From assembly GCA_036005325.1 (NCBI GenBank), contig DASYQR010000053.1:1-32220 (forward strand): a DNA stretch of 32,220 nt, read 5' to 3'. The position numbers and the translations under genes were made by a program. The notes below the pieces were generated by a model. That model made no database searches, was not told where the DNA came from, and was given only the letters and a program-made list of their open reading frames with translations. Source of the DNA: SCTG01 sp036005325 (GTDB lineage: Bacteria; Nitrospirota; Nitrospiria; Nitrospirales; NS-4). Below are positions 31,541-32,220 of this stretch, one piece after another; positions within the stretch are counted from its first letter, which is position 1; every line of letters starts with the position of its first letter.

Positions 31541-31858
31541 ATGTCCAGCATGCAAACATCGGCGAAGGGAAGACGGTCACGGCGGCAGTTCACCTCCGTG
31601 TTCAAGAATGGGGCTGTTCGCCTGGTCCTGGACGAGGGGAAGACGATTGGAGCGGTGGCGCGGGAACTGGATCTGACGCCGTCGGCGCTCGCGCATTGGG
31701 TGGCGCGAGCCCAGGCCGATCGCACGAAGGGTCGGACCGGCCTCACGAGCGAAGAGCGCGCGGAGCTGGCGCGGCTGCGCAAGGAGAACCGCGAGCTGCG
31801 CATGGAGCGCGACATCCTAAAAAAAGCCACGGCCTTTTTCGCCAAGAACCCCGCGTAA
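31541..31858 (+). CDS. IS3-family transposase OrfA
   Basis: A 105-residue protein with an N-terminal helix-turn-helix (RRQFTSVFKNGAVRLVLDEG, then TIGAVARELDLTPSALAHWV) that binds the terminal repeats, and a C-terminal leucine-zipper-like coiled coil (AELARLRKENRELRMERDIL). It ends in KKATAFFAKNPA, the canonical OrfA end. The slip site lies in the KK codons. OrfA alone regulates transposition; the OrfAB fusion is the transposase. Upstream bases are part of the element end. Confidence 0.92.
   Translation: MSSMQTSAKGRRSRRQFTSVFKNGAVRLVLDEGKTIGAVARELDLTPSALAHWVARAQADRTKGRTGLTSEERAELARLRKENRELRMERDILKKATAFFAKNPA
31819..31825 (+). other. Programmed -1 frameshift site (A7)
   Basis: Seven A residues fall in the OrfA frame as CTA AAA AAA GCC. 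After a -1 slip the frame continues KKSHGLFRQEPRVTFAWM into OrfB without a stop. This is the standard IS3-family arrangement for making OrfAB. Confidence 0.8.
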
Positions 31859-31869
31859 CGTTTGCCTGG

Positions 31870-32220
31870 ATGAACGCGGAGAAGGCCGAGTTTCCGATCA
31901 GGAGAGTCTGCCGCGTGATGCGGGTCTCCCCCAGCGGCTTCTATGCCTCCCGGAGACGTCCGGAGTCGACGCACACGCGAGACGATCGAAGACTGCGTGT
32001 TCTCGTCCGGGCGTCGTTCGACGAGAGCCGGCGGCGCTACGGAAGCCCTCGGGTGTATCGGGATCTCGCCGAGCAGGGCATCCAGGTCAGCCCGAAGCGC
32101 GTGGCTCGATTGATGCAGGAAGACGGGCTGAAAGCACGGGCCCGTAAGCGATTCAAGATGACGACCATGAGCGACCACGATCAACCGGTCGCCGCCAACC
32201 TTCTGGATCGCCAGTTCGAA
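31870..32220 (+). CDS. IS3-family transposase OrfB, 5' part (cut by window end)
   Basis: 117 codons are visible in the -1 frame. The segment EFPIRRVCRVMRVSPSGFYA, then RRRYGSPRVYRDLAEQGI and VSPKRVARLMQEDGLKARAR, is the HTH_21 region that precedes the DDE integrase core in IS3-family OrfB. The catalytic Asp-Asp-Glu residues would lie past 32220. The ATG at 31870 is one possible independent start; translation mainly follows from the OrfA slip. Confidence 0.9.
   Translation, partial: MNAEKAEFPIRRVCRVMRVSPSGFYASRRRPESTHTRDDRRLRVLVRASFDESRRRYGSPRVYRDLAEQGIQVSPKRVARLMQEDGLKARARKRFKMTTMSDHDQPVAANLLDRQFE

Larger units (their letters stand above)
31511..32220 (+). mobile_element. IS3-family insertion sequence, 5' part
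   Basis: The left end is placed at TGAGTGGACACT (31511), which has the TG start and GGACAC-type terminal sequence common in IS3 elements. OrfA and OrfB with a programmed -1 slip site follow. The element continues past the window, so the right end and target duplication cannot be seen. Confidence 0.8.

Overview
The window is a GC-rich (roughly 58-60% by eye), mosaic bacterial chromosome segment. A secreted giant RHS/YD-repeat protein with fibronectin type III domains, TTG/GTG starts with strong purine-rich ribosome sites, a DUF4823 lipoprotein and many short accessory genes suggest an uncultured soil or groundwater bacterium (Acidobacteriota-like or a neighbouring phylum). There is no rRNA, tRNA or ribosomal protein gene to fix the lineage, so that assignment is inference.

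Layout. (1) 1-7545: a 4-TM membrane protein and a 1935-aa exported RHS protein on the minus strand, divergent from a transglutaminase-like/TPR protein whose ATG shares bases with the RHS ATG. (2) 7546-8517: gene-poor strip with a decayed short ORF; probable island edge. (3) 8518-17785: defence block. A GIY-YIG protein with four zinc modules converges on a three-gene, 4-nt-overlapping operon: a type III-like restriction helicase/nuclease, an oversized adenine methyltransferase, and a UvrD-like helicase with a fused N-terminal RelE-like domain. (4) 17983-21905: cassette-like zone. A minimal tyrosine recombinase (catalytic domain only) is followed by two decayed copies of its own 3' end in the same orientation, with cargo genes between them (CPXCG zinc ribbon, DUF4823 lipoprotein, two unknown proteins). 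(5) 22048-24896: a minus-strand run of six closely packed genes led by a tripartite toxin-antitoxin-chaperone module (HigB-like, HigA-like, SecB-like), followed by a YjzC-like protein, a DUF457 membrane protein and a DUF5677-like protein, with a palindromic operator upstream. (6) 24897-25516: non-coding DNA with a promoter-hairpin pair, a 5-unit array of exactly 32-bp period, and a roughly 92-bp sequence repeated at 30084. (7) 25528-30060: phage-derived packaging module (DNA adenine methylase, ParB-like, TerS-like, TerL) between those two direct repeats, with a tandem pair of paralogous small genes lying antisense to the methylase tail. (8) 30285-32220: small phage-type genes, a deoxyribosyltransferase-like gene without a normal start, and an IS3-family element running off the window end.

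The strongest candidates for something new are the recombinase-3'-end cassette series, the RelE-UvrD helicase coupled to the type III-like restriction operon, the complete toxin-antitoxin-chaperone locus with extra cargo genes, and the 32-bp array abutting the direct repeat beside the terminase. All family assignments were made by reading motifs, without database searches.
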